A stretch of DNA of 64,000 nucleotides, from contig OZ038385.1 in NCBI GenBank assembly GCA_964036045.1, positions 60,421,919-60,485,918 of the forward strand. Reading direction: 5' to 3'. The position numbers and the translations under genes were made by a program. Source of the DNA: Eutreptiella sp. 'Long Island Sound 2002'. Taxonomy: Eukaryota > Euglenozoa > Euglenophyceae > Eutreptiales > Eutreptiaceae. Below are positions 53,405 to 64,000 of the stretch, piece by piece. The notes beneath the pieces are model-generated. The model saw nothing but the letters and a program-made list of their open reading frames with translations, had not been told where the DNA came from and made no database searches. Position 1 is the stretch's first letter. Each line of letters opens with the position of its first letter.

Positions 53405-54478
53405 AGGTTGACACTAACTTGTACTCAATGGGGGGGGGTGGAGTGGCACCCCTAGCACCCCAACACCGCCGCAATAGTGTCCCCAAGCCCGCCTCGTGAT
53501 GTAAACGTCTGTGGTCCACATCAAAAGCACTTAGAAACGTGTTGACTGACCATGACTTACCTTGTGCAGGCAGGTGCAAGCCACATTTTGGTGGCAAAAG
53601 CAAACAACCAACATGTGCAGAATTGGTGCAAACTCCCCAACGGGCGAATAACCATGTTACACAACTTGTGACCTATGGAAAGGGACCCTAACCGCAAGTT
53701 AAACCCATAAAACTTACGTCACCCTGTGGCCACACACCCAAAAAAGAACTTCTAAACTCGAAACATGCGACATGTCCAGATGCAATCCATCATGTCTCAA
53801 GGACATGGCATGTCTAGGGCACATAACCAATGACCAAAGTTTCATTTTAAGGGAACAAACCCCCAACAAGTGTACACAAGTACAACACACGACCAATCCA
53901 AAGACAACTGAAACCACGGTTTCGACATGACTAGACGGTTGCAAGTTGTCGGTTGCAAGTTGTCCAATGCAAAAAAACACCACTTCGAACGCAAACAGTG
54001 GCACAAAGTTATTCAAATGCGTCTTACATACAACTCAGTCCAAGTTAGTGGGGTTGGGGTAAAAAGTGGTCCTCCAAGTGTCTGAAAGTTTGACCAAATT
54101 ACACTGCGAAATTGACGACATTACAAATAGCTCACCTAGTAAACAGACACCTGAAAAAGACATTCTCAGCGTCTCAACCTTTCATCTGCCAAAATTTTCG
54201 AGAAAATCTCCAAGGGTGCCAAGCGGCCGAGCCTTCGCAAGATTGCCAAGACAAGGACCAAGACTCTTGCCAAGACTGGCAAGACGTTTGCGCGTTTGGT
54301 CCCAAGTTTTGTGTGACTCCGTCCCATTCGTTGTCCAATAGCTTCCCAGACAACATAATTCAACTGAATGCTTCACCCCATTCATTTTGCACGACTAAGT
54401 CTTCGACAAATTTCGGAACAACCTGGACGTTGTGAAAAACATTCTGCGTGTGTTACAGGTGGGCAGTTTTTCCACACC
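53405..54478. other. No gene seen; GCCAAGAC motif near 54230-54295
   Basis: A short Gly-run tract (53430-53440) and mostly unique, moderately AT-rich DNA. Between 54195 and 54300 the words GCCAAGAC, CCAAGACT and GGCAAGACG recur about seven times, ahead of a possible acceptor TGTTACAG (54452-54459). It looks like another motif-bearing intron, but no upstream exon could be defined. Confidence 0.4.
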
Positions 54479-54799
54479 ATGCCGACCACGAAGCAGGCGG
54501 ACGACCTTCCAGCCAGCTGGTTGCACATGCCTGGGTATACCTACGTGAGCTGGTGCATGACACTTGCACCGTTCATGCTGGTTTTTGAAGGGTTCTACCG
54601 AGCGTGGCACCATCGGAAAACCCCTCCCAAAGGCCGAACTGTTCTTATGAAGGGTATCAAGATGCACATGTTCGGTTTGGGGAAGCAGTCAGGACCAAGG
54701 ATCGTCAGCCGACAGTATGATACTTATATTGGACACGGACTGCAATACGTGAGGGACATGTCCAAGATACAGAGTGACGTGTTGAAGTTGATTAAATAG
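54479..54799 (+). CDS. Small ORF, 106 residues, one possible membrane segment
   Basis: ATG 54479 (MPTTKQADDLPASWLHMPGY) to TAG 54797-54799. Residues about 20-38 (YVSWCMTLAPFMLVFEGFY) could span a membrane, and the rest is basic (RAWHHRKTPPKGR) and hydrophilic. An acceptor-like TTACAG 19 bp upstream suggests it may be a terminal exon. Composition is normal and it is the only compact intact ORF in the right third. I do not recognise the protein; a host gene or another element's exon are both possible. Confidence 0.4.
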   Translation: MPTTKQADDLPASWLHMPGYTYVSWCMTLAPFMLVFEGFYRAWHHRKTPPKGRTVLMKGIKMHMFGLGKQSGPRIVSRQYDTYIGHGLQYVRDMSKIQSDVLKLIK

Positions 54800-56845
54800 G
54801 CGCGCGCACGAACTGCAGGAAGTAAGCAAACTAGTCATCGAAAGGGAAGGAAGAAAGAACTTGTCACCTTGCAAACGCTTTCGGACACGTGTGTAGGTGT
54901 ACACATCGTACAGCGCTGGTGCTTTCCAAATTTCAGCTTCTTTGTGGTCGTTTGCTCTTGCTTTCAACTGCGGCACAAGGGGGAGAAAGCTTACTGGTTG
55001 TCATTTGCCCTGAAGGTAGTATGGCCTCGGCTTCAGCGAAATGTACCCACCCAATTTTCAACTGTGCCAATTTTGCCCCTGCCCACAGCAGCAGACGCGT
55101 ATGCCAACAATGCCGGCTGAGTACTGCCACAAGTCGGAGAATACACGTCTCTCATACCCAGCAGGAGTGTTTTTGGTGAGTGTGTGGCTGGTGGGTCTGT
55201 CGTCTTTGTCTGTGCTCCCATGAAGTCCCCTTTTCCTTGGTCCTCAAGTGAGGGATATGGAAGTGTGCTGTTCATCATCAAAAGAGATAGTTGGTGCCTC
55301 GCAAGGGGCAGTAGGGGCGGCACACCAGAGCTGCCTGCCTTTGGGCTGCCATCATAGGGAGGAATATTTGATTGACAGAAAACAGCGCAAAAGATCACTT
55401 TTCTGGTGACTCAGTGACTCTCTTGGTCCAGTACATACCAGTTGACACTGAGTGCAAAAAAGTGACTGAATGATTAGGCTTTACAAAAAAGTGGCATGTG
55501 AAAAATGGCAGCTCGCACAGCCCACAAATACGACAGCAATCTTCAACGTTGAGCTCTCTGCAGAGCCACAACTGTGCTGTCTTTGAATAATGATTGGGAT
55601 TTCCAGGACAGTAGATGCTCATGGATCATTTCTGCTGTCCTGTGGTGTGCTATAGTCCAGCACTGCCACCAGAACCTGGATATTATTTGCCTTATCCAGA
55701 CACAATCCACAGAACTGCTCCCCTGTTCTGCAGCCAATTTTTCGTCAATGTACCACTGTGCATTTCTGTCATTTTCCGAGGAACTGTTTCCTTTTGTTAT
55801 GACATCAATGACATACGTGCAAATAGAACATGCTTCAAATCTGCACCACTCCATCAGTAGCAAATCATCAGTGTGACAGAGAGGGGTTGTACTCTGCAAG
55901 TCTAAAATTCGGGAAATCGCCTCAAAGAGTGGTCATTAGATCAAGTGCAAGCACAGACGCCATATACCGGCCTTTTGGGGGGTATTTCACATGGCATACC
56001 CCAGTGGATGATATGAGATCATCATCGCGGGAAAGGGTGGTAGAAAGCCCAAAATAAAAAACTGCTCTGGGGATTTTCCCAACAACAAATTGCTTTTTAA
56101 TTCTAACCATTGTAATTGATTTGCTTTCCAAAATTGGCCTCAATCAACATCAACACAGTCAAACATGAAGCAAATGGAATCTTTGTGTCCCTGAAAGTGT
56201 ATCAGTTTCAACTCCGCTAAAGAGTTCTCACCAGCGGTGTACACAAATAATCAAAAATCGCAACTTGCTAGTAGCACAGAACCAAATCCCAAATTATGAA
56301 TGCGGCCTAGATTAAGCATGGAAAATGGTTTTTAAGTTTTTTATTCGTCATAACACAATGAATAGCTTGAGGTAGTTCATGAAGCACGGGCGTCTATTTT
56401 AGATTCTATTCTAGAAATTTTTGATATTTCGCTTTTCTGCCACCCGTCGTGCCCAGGTGCCTTTGTTTTTGCGAAAGGGGGGAGGGTCAAAATTTTTAGC
56501 ATATTGCAAGTGCTCTGCATTGATGTACAATGTACAATTTTTCTTGTACATGGAGCCCAAAGGAATGGCAAGGGCATCAAATACAAACTCCGGGTACGCT
56601 CGGTCGGCCTCTTTACAAGCTCTTGCTGGTGAGGACTTAGAGAAAAGGTTTCTGGTTTACCCTTGTTGTGCTTGTTCTTTGTTTCTGATGATGAAAACCT
56701 TGATGATTTTCCGCATTGCAAAATCTTAGTCACAAAGTAGTTGAGCAGGGCAACCAAACACTAGATCGAATCAAATCAGGATGTACTTTTTCCAAATCAA
56801 AGCATAAGTAGCAAAGAGGGGCTGCAAATGAACAATACGGGATTA
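54800..56845. other. Gene-poor stretch with weak ORFs only
   Basis: Short open frames occur: plus 55018-55180, with a Cys/His-spaced CTHPIFNC..VCQQCR; minus 55899-55395, split in two with CCRICGLCELPFFTC; and plus 56421-56729. None has a recognisable domain, consistent codon pattern or splice support. No repeats longer than about 30 bp were seen. Confidence 0.4.
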
Positions 56846-56854
56846 AATACAAAG

Positions 56855-57300
56855 CTTCAATCTTTTATAAACAAAGCAAATGGTTTTATAGTGAAAACTG
56901 GCATAAGTCTGGCCGAATAGACAGTCATAAGCACTTCATGTGCAGAGTTTGGAATGCAATGGAGTTGGTTAGGAACCCGGGGCAAGTAGGTTGGGCCAGA
57001 CACAGGATACGGCTTGGGCAGCTTGGCCAAGCAACTGAATTCAGAAACAGTTACAGAATAGGACCACAAAAAGTAGATCAAACATTTGAGTACCTAGGTC
57101 CTGAGGTGGGAGACTACTAAGCTTAACCTCTAAGGAAAAAGGCATGAAGGGCCTAGCTTGTTTCGGTATTACCTCCATGAAGGAAGATACCTCCGCTCAC
57201 TTGAGTGGTAGGGGTGCACTTCATGGCGGGCGAGGGTTAATACCCTAGTTACTTTGAAAAATGTACTTTTATGTTTCAAAAGAGTGATAAAAATGATTAA
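56855..57300 (-). repeat. LTR-like copy, inverted relative to 61998-62420
   Basis: The reverse complement aligns with 61998-62420 over about 420 bp. Shared landmarks are TATCACTCTTTTGAA, CAAAGTAACTAGGGT, GAGCGGAGGTATCTTCCTTC, GGAGGTTAAGC, AACTGTTTCTGAATTCAGTT and CACATGAAGTGCTT. Divergence is perhaps 20-25 percent by eye. It may be a solo LTR or a 5' leader fragment of the Gag-bearing retroelement at the right edge. No coding. Confidence 0.65.
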
Positions 57301-59980
57301 GTGTTCGTCTTTATTACTTACTAAAGAATAGGCACGGTTTGGCCGGGATTAAGTCCCCCACAAAAGACGTGGAGTGATGTTTTCTTACTCCCGTCTGCAG
57401 CACTAGGTGATCAAGGTTGTAGGACCAAGGAAAAAGGCTCTCTCTTGAAATTGCATCAGAAAATATTTGTTTGATTACCTGCGCCAAACAAGAGAAGAGA
57501 AGGCCCAAATGTCCACGTGACGCTACGAGAACAACCCCATCGTTTTAACGAAACGTACAAAACACGTGCGTAATGACAAGGACATATCTGAATAGCGGGT
57601 TGCCCGTCTGTTTTGCCTACTTCTTTTCCGTCTCCTAAAGTTTACAATTTTAATGAGGCAATTGAGCAAAATTTTTGTTTAAAAGCTTTCAAAAGCACGG
57701 TTCACACCTTTGCTTTGGTGTGCCATTATGCTTCCATGTTCCCTTTTGTCAAGCGCGGCTATATTGCGCTTGTCTGCGACTGTTAGTTTTGAGGAAAATT
57801 TGACGGTTTCTAATGTCTTTACGTCCAATTTTAGCAATTTGACTTTGAAAATTTCTAACCCTTCCACGACTTGGCAGAATTCACACCCCGTCAGTTTCAT
57901 TTCCTATTTTTTGTAATAAGCTTTTTATTTAGCCTGGGTGCTCAGTTGGTTGCTTATTAATCTCTGTTTCTGAATCCCTTGCTGGTTGCATTTTAGCTAG
58001 TGGTTCTTTTTGGACTTTTTTAGATTTTGAAATTTTTTTTGAAAATGAAAATCACAAGTCCCTACCAACAGCAAAACAGCAACAAGCAAGACAAGTCTCG
58101 AGGCACACGTACTCGGTTGATCCCAGTCCAAGTCCGTGCTACTCCTTAACCATACTCGTAGCCTCGGAATCCAAATCCACGTTGATATATGAGCTTGTAG
58201 ATTGAACGAAATGAAAGGATGGCACGAAAGGAGTCCTGAATGAGGAATCAAACACAATAGCTATAATCAACTTGAGACATTGGGAACGGTTGAGTGGGGA
58301 AGAGATCGAGAGAGAGAGGGAGAGACATTGGATTGGATCAATTGGACATGTGAATTGCACTTATGCATACATGTCACCCACATGAGTTGAAGTTGGGGGG
58401 AGATCAATGATATTGTCATATCATGCCCTAGGCACCCGAGCATGGAACTCCTAAACTACCTCCAACCTCAATTGCCCCAACCATAACTCCAAGAAGCGGA
58501 GAGTGACGGAGAGGCCCTTTTGCCTAGAGAGCGAGGGATAATGAAACATCTCTTCTCCTGGAGATTGAGGGAGATCGAGGAAGAGAGATCCTCACCCGAG
58601 TATGGGAATTCTTGATGTCCTTCTCACCCTTTGACCAATTGAATGAAAAAGAAAACAAATTCGTCATTCATTTGTATTGGATTATGCATGGGCACACATA
58701 CACATACATGCATGCATACATGCATGGACACCTTGACCTCCTTCACATATCATGCACCAAGCTTGTCTCAACCCACGTGTCATGACACTTGACCTCCTCA
58801 CTCCTAATTAACCTCTCGCGGTTGAAATCGGGATTAATTGGAGTGATTCGTGCATGCAAACTTTTAACCTAAATGCACTCACACTCATGTCATGACATTC
58901 CAAAACAAACTTTCACATCCACTCGTCATTATCAACACACATGTGGCACACATGAATGCATCATTGTGCAGCACTCCAAAGGAAGTCATGTTGCAGAGCA
59001 ACAACCGACTTACTTACCTTCCTTTGGTGCGCCTACCTCAGTCACTTCTAATTCAACTTCACTTCCACTAGGGCTCCTCCAGCTTCAAGGGACTCGTGGT
59101 CCCCCATGCACGTAGGCGTGGCACTGCCGAAGCAGATGCGCCCATTAACGTACACCGGTCTCCTCCCAAGTGCAGTGATGTACCCAAGGTCGACAGCCGG
59201 TGTGGGCGGAGGCACCACACCAAGGTTTAGCCAGATCATTAATTCCGGGCCTTCTATCATCCACTGTAGTTGCCCTAGCTTCCGATTCGTATCCTCTTCA
59301 GTGACAGGATAGAACTACCACTATTAGCACCTCCAGAAGGAGTTTTCGATCGGCCGGCCTGCATTACAGCGCGACCAGACAGGCACGCGCGCGAACACAG
59401 GCATCCGGCGATTGTCCATTCCCGCAGTACATTGGAGTCTGTCCTACCAAATCACAATTTCTGATTTTTGATTTAATTCGGACATCTAAATCTGAATTCT
59501 GCCTGCTGCTCTGTGCAACGGTGACTGAATTCTGTCTGCTGCTCTGTGCGACAATCACCTAGTATCCTAACCTATTACACCCCCTTTCTAAGCTTCTAAG
59601 TATCCACTTACGGGCTGGTAACTTCTTTAGTTGGATACCTGTGAGTGTGGCGCTTCGAATGAAGAAGGCAGTTTGACACAACGATCCCACATGGCTCTCA
59701 GGTGTACACCATGTCCCGTCGGTACAAACAGGTGGCAAAGAATCATGAGATTGCCAAGCCACTTGAGATTGGTGCTGAAATCGCAAAATGGGGGCCTCAG
59801 GGGTGAGATGGTGACGAACGGACCTCATCAGTGTGTCCGGCAACCGCAAAAAAGGGAGGGGGTTGTGCAGAAAATTTGAAAAAAAATTTGAAAAATTTTT
59901 TTTTTTTCATCTCACGAAAAATTTTCCTTATCCTTGAAAATTTCTGCCCTGCGGTGACCGATGGGCTGATGTAGCCATCA
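57301..59980. other. AT-rich, no supported gene
   Basis: Contains AT-rich unique DNA, a purine tract (58300-58325, GAGAGAGAGGGAGAGA-like) and a (CATACATG)n-like tract at 58690-58720. A minus-strand frame 59260-59048 (YITALGRRPVYVNGRICFGS) has normal composition and could be a fragment of a retroelement pol, but no motif confirms it. A direct repeat of about 45 bp (CTGAATTCTG.CTGCTGCTCT) lies at 59487-59550. Confidence 0.4.
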
Positions 59981-59984
59981 AACC

Positions 59985-61450
59985 ACATGAATGTAGTACC
60001 ACCATCGCATCCGGCACCCTAGAATTAGGGGGGGGGTCCCGGACACCATTGGCCCTATTTTCTCGCCTAATGGGCAACAAAACGGCATATCGGAACCTTA
60101 ATTCGATGCCCAAGTGATTTCTGGGCACAGAAATGCGAGTTTGTGCTGACCCAGCGTCTCGTCGTCGAAAATAGGTGTCGCCAGTGAATTCAGCACCGTC
60201 AAATTAGGGGGGGTACGGCATGTAGACGAAATACGTCTACCGGAAATGTAAGACTATTAAGGCTGGAACATTCCATACTGTTCCACAAGACGCGAGAGTT
60301 GTTCCAGAAGACGTGATACGTACCAATATTTCGCTAAAAAATTCAACAGATGACCACCAAACGGAATTGTCTGGGACACTGTGGGATGGATCATGGATGA
60401 CGGATCATAGGAGAGCAATGACGATGGTCAGCAGCTGGCAGAAGCAGTGAGAAAATATTCTGCCAGAGTTCTTGCAGCTTCGGGTTTGTTGAATCAATCA
60501 CATGAAAACACATACATATGTCGAAACAACACACATTACACATGTCTCTTGCACATGGTTACACATAACATAACATATGATAACATAATATAACATAGTG
60601 GGTGGGTCTGGGCTGGAGTTGGTTGGTAGAGGTGGATCTTATGTCTAGCTTTCTGTCTTACTGTTCCGGTAGATGTATCACGTCTTTTGGAACAACTCAT
60701 ACGTCTTGTGGAACTGTATAGCTTTTCCAGAAATAGCAGTCTTATTGTTCCGGTAGACGTATTTTGTCTACCACTCGGGGGGGTACCCATCTGAATTGCC
60801 CAAATTAAGTAAAAATTGCAAAAATCTCATTTTTGGCACCAATTTTTGGTTTGCGCTCTGGAAATCTGAAATCTGTCAATCTGTACATGTTCTGCGGCCT
60901 ATAGGGGCTTGTAGGCGTCAATTGACAAGAAACAGATGTTGCCAATGCGTCGGGCACCCTGAGAATAGGGGGGGTAGTACCTTTTTGAGCCCGGCGGGGT
61001 CCGTCATGCTAAAAACCCCATTTTCGGCACCTTTTGGGCGGGGGGGGGGGCTGCAGAAACCAGAATTGCAAAACTCTGTACTCCCAGTGTCAATTCAGGT
61101 GAAACTGACCTCACCATTGCGTTCAGCACCCTCAAATTAGGGTAGGGGGGGGTGCTTCAGGTCCGTTCTGGACAATTAGCCCAAAAAGGCCATTTTTGGC
61201 TCCAAAAATTGTGTAAACATGACAATATGTCACAAATTTCACAATCTGGACGCCTGGTGCAGTCAACAGTGCAGTCAACAGCCGCCCAGGTGTCAATTGG
61301 TGGGAAGATAGTACCACGGTTGCACTCGGCATCCCTAAAATAGGGGGTAGTGTACCCTATATCACCCGCCCGGGTCCCGAAGGTGAAAAAACATACTTTT
61401 TTCCCGGAGGGGGGGGGGTGTCAGAATTCTGGCTGACAGCTGGCTGATTT
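59985..61450 (+). repeat. Degenerate repeat GGCACCCT..AAATTAGGGGGGG
   Basis: Five spaced copies of CGGCACCCTNAAATTAGGGG-like sequence, followed by a G run, at about 60010, 60195, 60950, 61120 and 61325. Each is preceded by a GTCAATT..ACC-like segment, and several are followed 40-70 bp later by CCATTTTTGGCACC. This is an old, diverged repeat with unit spacing from about 185 to 750 bp. No gene. Confidence 0.6.
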
Positions 61451-61997
61451 CCTGATGTCGACCAGGAATGGCGCCAAAAATTGAAAACGGGTCAAAATAT
61501 GTTTTCGTAAAATTCTAAGGGTCTTTTGGGACCCCATTGAGGTGTGCAAAAAAATTTCAGGCTCACTGTAACTGCCTGTGGGCCCCTGTGACCCTCACAA
61601 GGTGACCCTGTCAGGCTGTAAAAATTCTGTAGCCTGAACTATGGGTTGTGAGGGGGGGGGGGTCAGACTTCTATGGCATCCATGGCTGAAATTGCAAAGG
61701 ACTAAAGTGCAGCGGCTTGGATGTAAGAATTCTGAACCACTCGTCACCCTGGACGGATTGTTTACCGTGCGCGCCCGCGTTCTCGGCGTAGTACACGTAG
61801 TCGGTGCACGCACCACAATCTGAATTTATGTACACCCATGTCAAGCAGGGGAGGGAAGACACATGGTTTACCATTCAATGCTCTCTTAGGAAAGGGAAGG
61901 GAAGGGAAGAGTAAGAAAAAGTCACTGCCTTGTCTTTCTTGGAGGGCTTGATCCAGGCCAAGCCCCCTTGAAAACCCTTGTGTTGATGCTAAGACTA
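61451..61997. other. No gene seen
   Basis: Unique-looking DNA with a G run (61653-61661) and a purine-rich tract (61890-61915, GGGAAGGGAAGGGAAGAG). It may include the outer part of the LTR-like sequence that follows. Confidence 0.4.
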
Positions 61998-62420
61998 ACT
62001 TAAGTATTTTTATCACTCTTTTGAAGCTTAAAGTACACTTTCTCAAAGTAACTAGGGTTGTAACCCTAGCCCCCCAGGAAGTTCATCCCTACCACTCAAC
62101 TGAGCGGAGGTATCTTCCTTCATGGAGGATATACCGAAATAAAATAGGCATTTCATGCTTTAGGCCTTGGAGGTTAAGCCTGGTGGTCTCCCACCCCAAG
62201 ACCCCTATGCTCAATTGTCTCTACCACTTATTGTGGTTCTACTTTTTAACTGTTTCTGAATTCAGTTGCTTGGCCAAGTCATATTCTGTGTCTGGCCTGA
62301 CACCTATGCCCCACATTCCTAACCAGCACCATTTCACCCAAAAGAGTGCACATGAAGTGCTTGATGCTATCTTTGAGGCTAGAGTCAGCCCAGGTTTCAT
62401 ATAAAATCTTTTGTATTATC
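61998..62420 (+). repeat. LTR-like/leader sequence upstream of the Gag frame
   Basis: Plus-oriented partner of 56855-57300, lying about 450 bp before the Gag start. Position and strand fit a 5' LTR or leader, but TG..CA ends, a target duplication and a primer-binding site were not identified. A 3' LTR would lie outside the window. A plus-strand frame of 127 codons across it is not supported as a gene. Confidence 0.55.
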
Positions 62421-62864
62421 CATTTGTGATTGAATCTTTGTGCTTTGTCTATCTGCAGACCTTCTGTGTTACACTGGATTTCAAACTATTCATTGATTCG
62501 ATCCACATCCTGTTCTTGCTCTACTTGCTCCTTTGGTTTAGGGATTTCACCATCAAAAACCTGCAGGATTTCATCAAAATCTATAGCGCACTAATCAAGG
62601 ACATCTTTCCGGTAGCAGAGGCAAACCCTGAGAACCTTTCGAACCGACTCTGAGCAGAAGCACAAGCAAAGCAGACTGAAAAGCACATTGAAGATGTCCA
62701 CTCAACTGTCCTCCCGAACCTGGCAGATCAGAAGTGTACAAGTGCAACATGGCAGTGTAGCCCACCCAAAGAGTGAACCGCCACTCAGAGCAGCATCCGG
62801 GTCTCAGGAAGATCCAGAGCACAGAAGGGCGGAACTAAATCCGCCCAGAACAATCCCATGAACC

Positions 62865-64000
62865 ATGGAAACCTTAGCGGCCCATGGTGAAGACAGCCTG
62901 CAAAGGCTCCGCAGGCGTGTCGAAGCTTCCATCGCCCGGTCGGCTTGTCCGGCGTCGTCTTCTACCATACTTGGAGTTGGTCCTGAAGAACAAGAGGACC
63001 TACGAAGGAGGATGGACGAGTTCATGCTCCTCGAAGAGGACCACAAGTCCACCGTAGGAGAAGATGGAGAAATACCTCTTGATGCCCTCGGGTCGCCGCC
63101 CCAAACTGAGATGGGCTCCTTCCTCTATTCTGGGCCATCTACAGACATGGCGGACACAGTCTCACTACCGAGACGACCGAGAGTACACGAACACCCGACA
63201 GCAAGGCATCGAGACCTGCCGATAATGCATCCTCTTCGCCCAGAGCGCACCCATGAAGCTCTGGATTGTACGGCCAAACTTTTGGCCAAACTTCTATCCG
63301 GATCGGAAGACCCGGATGTGACAGCTCTGTCAGAGGCTGTCAAGGCTAAATTGGGTATCACTGAACCCTTACCCAAGCCAGCGCTACTCTCCCCTTCACC
63401 CGGATTGAGCACGTTGGCTGATGATCTCAAAAGATCAAGGGTGTCCAGGTTGCTACCCAAGGTCACTTGCCCCAGCCCTTTTCATCCTTGCGCCAGGACA
63501 GTCCCTATTGCTGAACTATAGGACGTGCCGGTGACGGAGACTGAGAAAAGAGGGCTGTCAGCCCTGGCACCTCTTGCCGGCGTATCTCCTTCTCCTTCTG
63601 GCCTAACCCCGGGGGGTGGGAAGATGGGCGGACCTATTGCCCAGGCGAACATCCAGCTAGAACTGCCGGACTTCGACCCGAAAAATCTGCCTGAATGGGC
63701 AGAAGAATTTGCTGAGTTTCTTTTGCTCACTGGCCAATCCCATGTGGATGTGGCCACCAAATGCTCCTTGCTGAAACGCTCCTGCAAAAAGAAAATTTTG
63801 CAAAAACAGGTGAAACAGATTGTGAAAACCTGTTCAACCTGGGTAGAGGTACTCCAAAGACTGGAGAAAACATTCCCAGTCTATGAGACTGACCTCAGTG
63901 TGCGCACACAGATAGAGGAGCTACCTATGCTCCCTGAGTTTCCTTCCGCTGCGCGAGTCTCTGAATACGTGTGCGACCTGGAGTATCTGTTTTCACGGAT
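62865..64000 (+). pseudogene. Gag frame of an LTR-type retroelement, one in-frame TAG, runs off the edge
   Basis: ATG 62865 (METLAAHGEDSLQRLRRRVE) begins an acidic N-terminal part. The frame meets TAG at 63519-63521 and carries on unbroken in the same frame to the window end. The second part has LPDFDPKNLPEWAEEFAEFL, GQSHVDVATKCSLLKRSCKK, TWVEVLQRLEKTFPVYETDL and EYVCDLEYLF. These are helix-rich and resemble the capsid region of Gypsy-like Gag, which from memory I associate with dinoflagellate retroelements (not checked). Pol would be to the right. The TAG may be a nonsense mutation or a readthrough site. Confidence 0.65.

Noticed and set aside
61998-62420. A complete LTR with defined ends
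   Set aside because: The repeat with 56855-57300 is real, but no TG..CA ends, target duplication or primer-binding site could be identified, so it is listed only as LTR-like.
1-64000. CRISPR array, given many short spaced repeats
   Set aside because: Spacing is irregular, repeats occur in both orientations and inside introns, and the DNA is eukaryotic with no cas-like genes.
1-64000. Nuclear code with TAG reassigned to an amino acid
   Set aside because: The aligned residues at the TAG sites differ (Gln, Tyr/Trp, Thr) and TAG also appears at plausible gene ends, including TAG followed by TAA in E1 ORF-B. Kept only as an open question.

Overview
This 64 kb window is nuclear DNA from a eukaryote. 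Coding stretches are split by GT-AG introns, there is no operon logic, and nearly everything identifiable is transposable-element DNA. Element types seen are piggyBac-like DNA transposons, a tyrosine-recombinase (DIRS/VIPER-type) retroelement, an RT-bearing element, a Gag-bearing retroelement and several TIR-bounded short elements. GC-rich repeats, long microsatellites and the Gag type at the right edge suggest a repeat-rich protist alga, possibly a dinoflagellate. That placement is an inference with low confidence. I saw no rRNA, tRNA or CRISPR, and only one weak candidate for an ordinary host gene (54479-54799).

Left part (1-21487): a decayed RT-bearing element on the minus strand was split twice. 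Element A (838-5414, 4-bp target duplication CTAG) sits in its 3' part. A 12.2 kb piggyBac-like element E1 (7613-19831, duplication ATAT) sits at the start codon of its RT frame. E1's own transposase gene is split by a 6.2 kb relative, E2 (9271-15497, duplication ATAT). E1, E2 and the later E3 share a two-gene plan: a DDD transposase (TnpA) and, upstream on the same strand, a multi-exon acidic/proline-rich partner (ORF-B) of unknown function.

Middle (21488-41470): an unrecognised multi-exon gene D is followed by family F, with TIR CCCTGTGTGCGCGC and two genes, Fa and Fb. F1 is truncated and joined tail-to-tail with an inverted F copy, which carries the short palindromic element G. F2 was invaded by a tyrosine-recombinase retroelement (gag - YR - RT - RNase H, split direct repeats). 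A later inversion of about 3.2 kb (35718-38934) cut both the RT gene of that element and gene Fa of F2, leaving hybrid frames.

Right part: E3 (41778-51910, ATAT duplication) holds a second copy of a 0.55 kb non-autonomous element and a nearly full-length F3 (46894-51892, duplication AC). Next come a 251-bp MITE (51970-52220) and E4 (52286-53400, ATAT duplication), a deletion derivative keeping only the zinc-ribbon end of TnpA. From 53.4 to 62 kb the DNA is gene-poor, with diverged LTR-like copies and a degenerate G-rich repeat. A Gag frame interrupted by one TAG runs off the right edge.

The most striking feature is that each element family carries its own short private motif. It is repeated many times in that family's introns, UTR-like ends and subterminal DNA, and is shared by copies of the family but not by neighbouring families. 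Together with the ATAT target preference of the piggyBac-like elements, this is the main candidate for something undescribed.
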